Shown here: positions 62,462 to 64,000 of the stretch, one piece after another
How the letters are laid out: each line of letters begins with the position of its first letter
How positions within the stretch are numbered: position 1 is the first letter of the stretch
Source of the DNA: Senegalimassilia sp003474385
GTDB taxonomy: Bacteria > Actinomycetota > Coriobacteriia > Coriobacteriales > Eggerthellaceae
Assembly (NCBI RefSeq): GCF_003474385.1
Contig: NZ_QUCY01000007.1
Location: forward strand, 27,280-91,279
DNA length: 64,000 nt
Direction: 5' to 3'
Position numbers and translations under genes: made by a program
The notes under the pieces: model-generated
What the model saw: the letters and a program-made list of their open reading frames with translations, nothing else
Databases searched by the model: none
What the model was told of the DNA's origin: nothing

Positions 62462-63733
62462 TTGGCACAATCGACGAAAGAGAAGATGAGCATGCGCCAT
62501 CTTCTCGTGGTGCTCACGGGCATCATGATCACCTTCGGCTGCTCCGCACTGTGCTTTTCCACGTGGGGTCTGTTCCAGCCGGTAGTTGCCGAGGGGCTTG
62601 GCGTTGAGAAGACCGCATTTGCAATGTATGTCACCGTTATGTACCTGACGATGACGGTTGCATCTCCGTTCGCTGGCAAGCTCTTGCAGTCCATGGATGC
62701 GCGCGTCATCCTTTCCGGTTCCGCCATCTTGGTGGTTGCGGCGTTTTTGCTCATGAGCATCGCGAACACCATCGTCTTGTTCTACGTGGCAGCGATTATG
62801 CTGGGCCTTGGCGAAATCACGCTTCTGTGGCTTGCCGTTCCTACGCTGATCAACCGTTGGTTTGCCGATCGCGCGGGCTTCTTCATCGGCCTGTGCATGG
62901 CGTTCACCGGCATCGGCGGTGCCATCTGGTCCGCCGTGTTCACCGCGCTGCGTGCCGATGGCATGGACTTCCACACCATCTATCTGATCTGGGCCGTTAT
63001 CGCCGCCGTGACTTCTCTGCCGTTCACGCTGCTGTGCGTGCGCAGCAAGCCTGAGGATTGCGGCCTGCAGCCCTATGGCGCCGCTGCCGCCGCTGCCGCT
63101 GCCGGCGCTGCCCCGAAGGCTTCCGGCCTGTCCGCTTCCCGTGCGATGAAGACCCCGACGTTTTACGCCGTGTGCGTGTTCGCCGGCATCATCAACATCG
63201 CAATCCTGATCGCCATGCAGTTCCCGAGCTACACCAAGACCCTGACGAGCGCTCCGTTCGACGTGGCCGTCGTCGGCGGTCTCATGACCACGGTCATGAT
63301 GGTCGGTCAGGCTCTGTTCAAGGTCATCCTCGGCGGTGCTGCCGACAAGAGCGCGAAGGGCGCTTTGATCTTCGCCTTCTGCGCTGGCGTTGCCGGTATC
63401 CTGCTGTGCTGGTTCGGCGCAGGCACCGAGCTCATGCTCTACGCTGGCGCCTTCATCTTCGGCGGCTGCTACGCCACGGCCGTGGTTCTGGTCCCCGTTG
63501 TGGTTCGCCAGTCCTTCGGTTCCCGCGAGTACTCTCTGATTTACTCCCGCGTTTCCACCGTGTTCAACCTGATCGCGGCATTCGCTTCCATGATTTGGGC
63601 TTGGGTTCAGACATCCTTCGGCTTCAACGTCGTGTTCATCACCGGCCTGATCATGCTGGTCGTCATCCTGCTGCTCGGCCTGTACGTTATGCAGAGCGCT
63701 AAGAAGTACAAGTCTGAGTGGACTACTGATTAA
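62462..63733 (+). CDS. MFS transporter, oxalate/formate or monocarboxylate-antiporter-like
   Basis: A 423-residue carrier with 12 helices in two halves joined by a short Ala-rich loop (~210-225). The first half has STWGLFQPVVAEGLGVEKT and NRWFADRAGFFIGLCMAFTGIGG; the second has VVGGLMTTVMMVGQALFKVILGGAADKS. The start is TTG at 62462, six bases after AAGGAGG; no ATG in frame is near. As the only transporter in the cluster, it probably imports the acid substrate and/or exports the product. Confidence 0.85.
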   Translation: MAQSTKEKMSMRHLLVVLTGIMITFGCSALCFSTWGLFQPVVAEGLGVEKTAFAMYVTVMYLTMTVASPFAGKLLQSMDARVILSGSAILVVAAFLLMSIANTIVLFYVAAIMLGLGEITLLWLAVPTLINRWFADRAGFFIGLCMAFTGIGGAIWSAVFTALRADGMDFHTIYLIWAVIAAVTSLPFTLLCVRSKPEDCGLQPYGAAAAAAAAGAAPKASGLSASRAMKTPTFYAVCVFAGIINIAILIAMQFPSYTKTLTSAPFDVAVVGGLMTTVMMVGQALFKVILGGAADKSAKGALIFAFCAGVAGILLCWFGAGTELMLYAGAFIFGGCYATAVVLVPVVVRQSFGSREYSLIYSRVSTVFNLIAAFASMIWAWVQTSFGFNVVFITGLIMLVVILLLGLYVMQSAKKYKSEWTTD

Positions 63734-63768
63734 GGGCTTCCTACAAAGAGCTTACTCTAGAACCTAGT

Positions 63769-63800
63769 ACGAAGACGGCTCCGCAAGGGGTCGTCTTCGT
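63769..63800 (+). terminator. Hairpin after the MFS gene
   Basis: Arms ACGAAGACG / CGTCTTCGT with inner CTCC/GGGG pairing. No T-run follows. Confidence 0.6.
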
Positions 63801-64000
63801 ATGTTCGGCCTTGAAAACCGGCAAGAACCACCGTAAGCTTTTTCCGCTGTAAGGGGTTTACTTTGGCTTGATTTTTCATTTCAATCGCAACGGTCCCGAA
63901 AAGGTAGTGGCCCACGGCCCTCGGTAGAATGGTGTTTGCCTAGAACATCATACGAAAGAGACCAGCTATGAGTAGTCAAGACCCGTAAGACAAGTTTTCT
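63801..64000. other. Window end, possible upstream region of a further gene
   Basis: TAGAAT near 63926 could be a -10 box. The ATG at 63969 is read for only six codons (MSSQDP) before TAA, so no gene can be called inside the window. Confidence 0.4.

Noticed and set aside
40440..63733. Calling the cluster a carnitine (cai) operon
   Set aside because: Ligase, CoA-transferase, crotonase and dehydrogenase families match, but no BCCT carrier is present, the crotonase lacks the expected residues, and three extra dehydrogenases and a dienoyl-CoA-reductase-type enzyme are unexplained.
40440..63733. Calling the cluster a bile-acid 7-dehydroxylation (bai) operon
   Set aside because: BaiB-, BaiCD-, BaiF- and BaiG-type families are present, but no BaiE dehydratase or BaiA short-chain dehydrogenase is seen, and several other genes do not fit.

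Overview
The window looks like the chromosome of a high-GC, anaerobic, monoderm actinobacterium, most plausibly a gut Coriobacteriia/Eggerthellaceae member. That placement is inferred from gene content: lipobox-bearing Nap/Nrf respiratory proteins, a sortase-anchored surface protein, and a dense set of acyl-CoA dehydrogenase, ETF and class III CoA-transferase genes. It was not tested by any search. A run of 10 N at 10628-10637 is a scaffold join, so order and orientation across it are not proven. I saw no rRNA, tRNA, CRISPR array, transposase or prophage gene.

Layout. (1) 1-2473: 3' part of a surface metallophosphoesterase with an exact 63-bp internal duplication. (2) 3.1-10.6 kb: nitrate/nitrite respiration, napA-napB-napD, a convergent NarL-type response regulator and soluble GAF histidine kinase, then divergent nrfA-nrfH. 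A palindromic element recurs upstream of both napA and nrfA. (3) 10.8-29.6 kb: housekeeping and transport genes: tandem-MarR regulator, dGTPase-like HD hydrolase, azlCD, zinc-ribbon membrane protein, thrS, trmB, yhdT-panF, CPA2 antiporter, patatin, trxA, MATE pump, trxB, prfA, prmC. trxA and trxB lie apart but share an upstream sequence element. (4) 29.8-40.2 kb: gamma-carbonic-anhydrase-like protein, then branched-chain amino acid and serine synthesis: ilvD-ilvB-ilvN, ilvC, serA, leuA. ilvD has a leader of about 305 nt, with an intrinsic terminator and T-box-like features. (5) 40.4-63.7 kb: a large CoA-thioester redox cluster. It holds a TetR regulator, a 2,4-dienoyl-CoA-reductase-type flavoenzyme, four divergent acyl-CoA dehydrogenases, coaD, ETF beta and alpha, a membrane Fe-S ETF:quinone-type oxidoreductase, Nudix and metallo-beta-lactamase hydrolases, an acyl-CoA ligase, a crotonase, an iron-sulfur flavoprotein, a class III CoA-transferase and an MFS transporter.

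How region 5 could work (inference). A carboxylic acid enters through the MFS carrier and is activated by the ligase or by CoA transfer. The dehydrogenases, crotonase and dienoyl-CoA-reductase-type enzyme reduce or oxidise its side chain or ring. Electrons pass through ETF and the membrane Fe-S protein to or from the quinone pool. The gene families overlap with the carnitine (cai) and bile-acid (bai) systems, but defining members of both are missing. The substrate is therefore unknown, and this is the best candidate for an undescribed system here.
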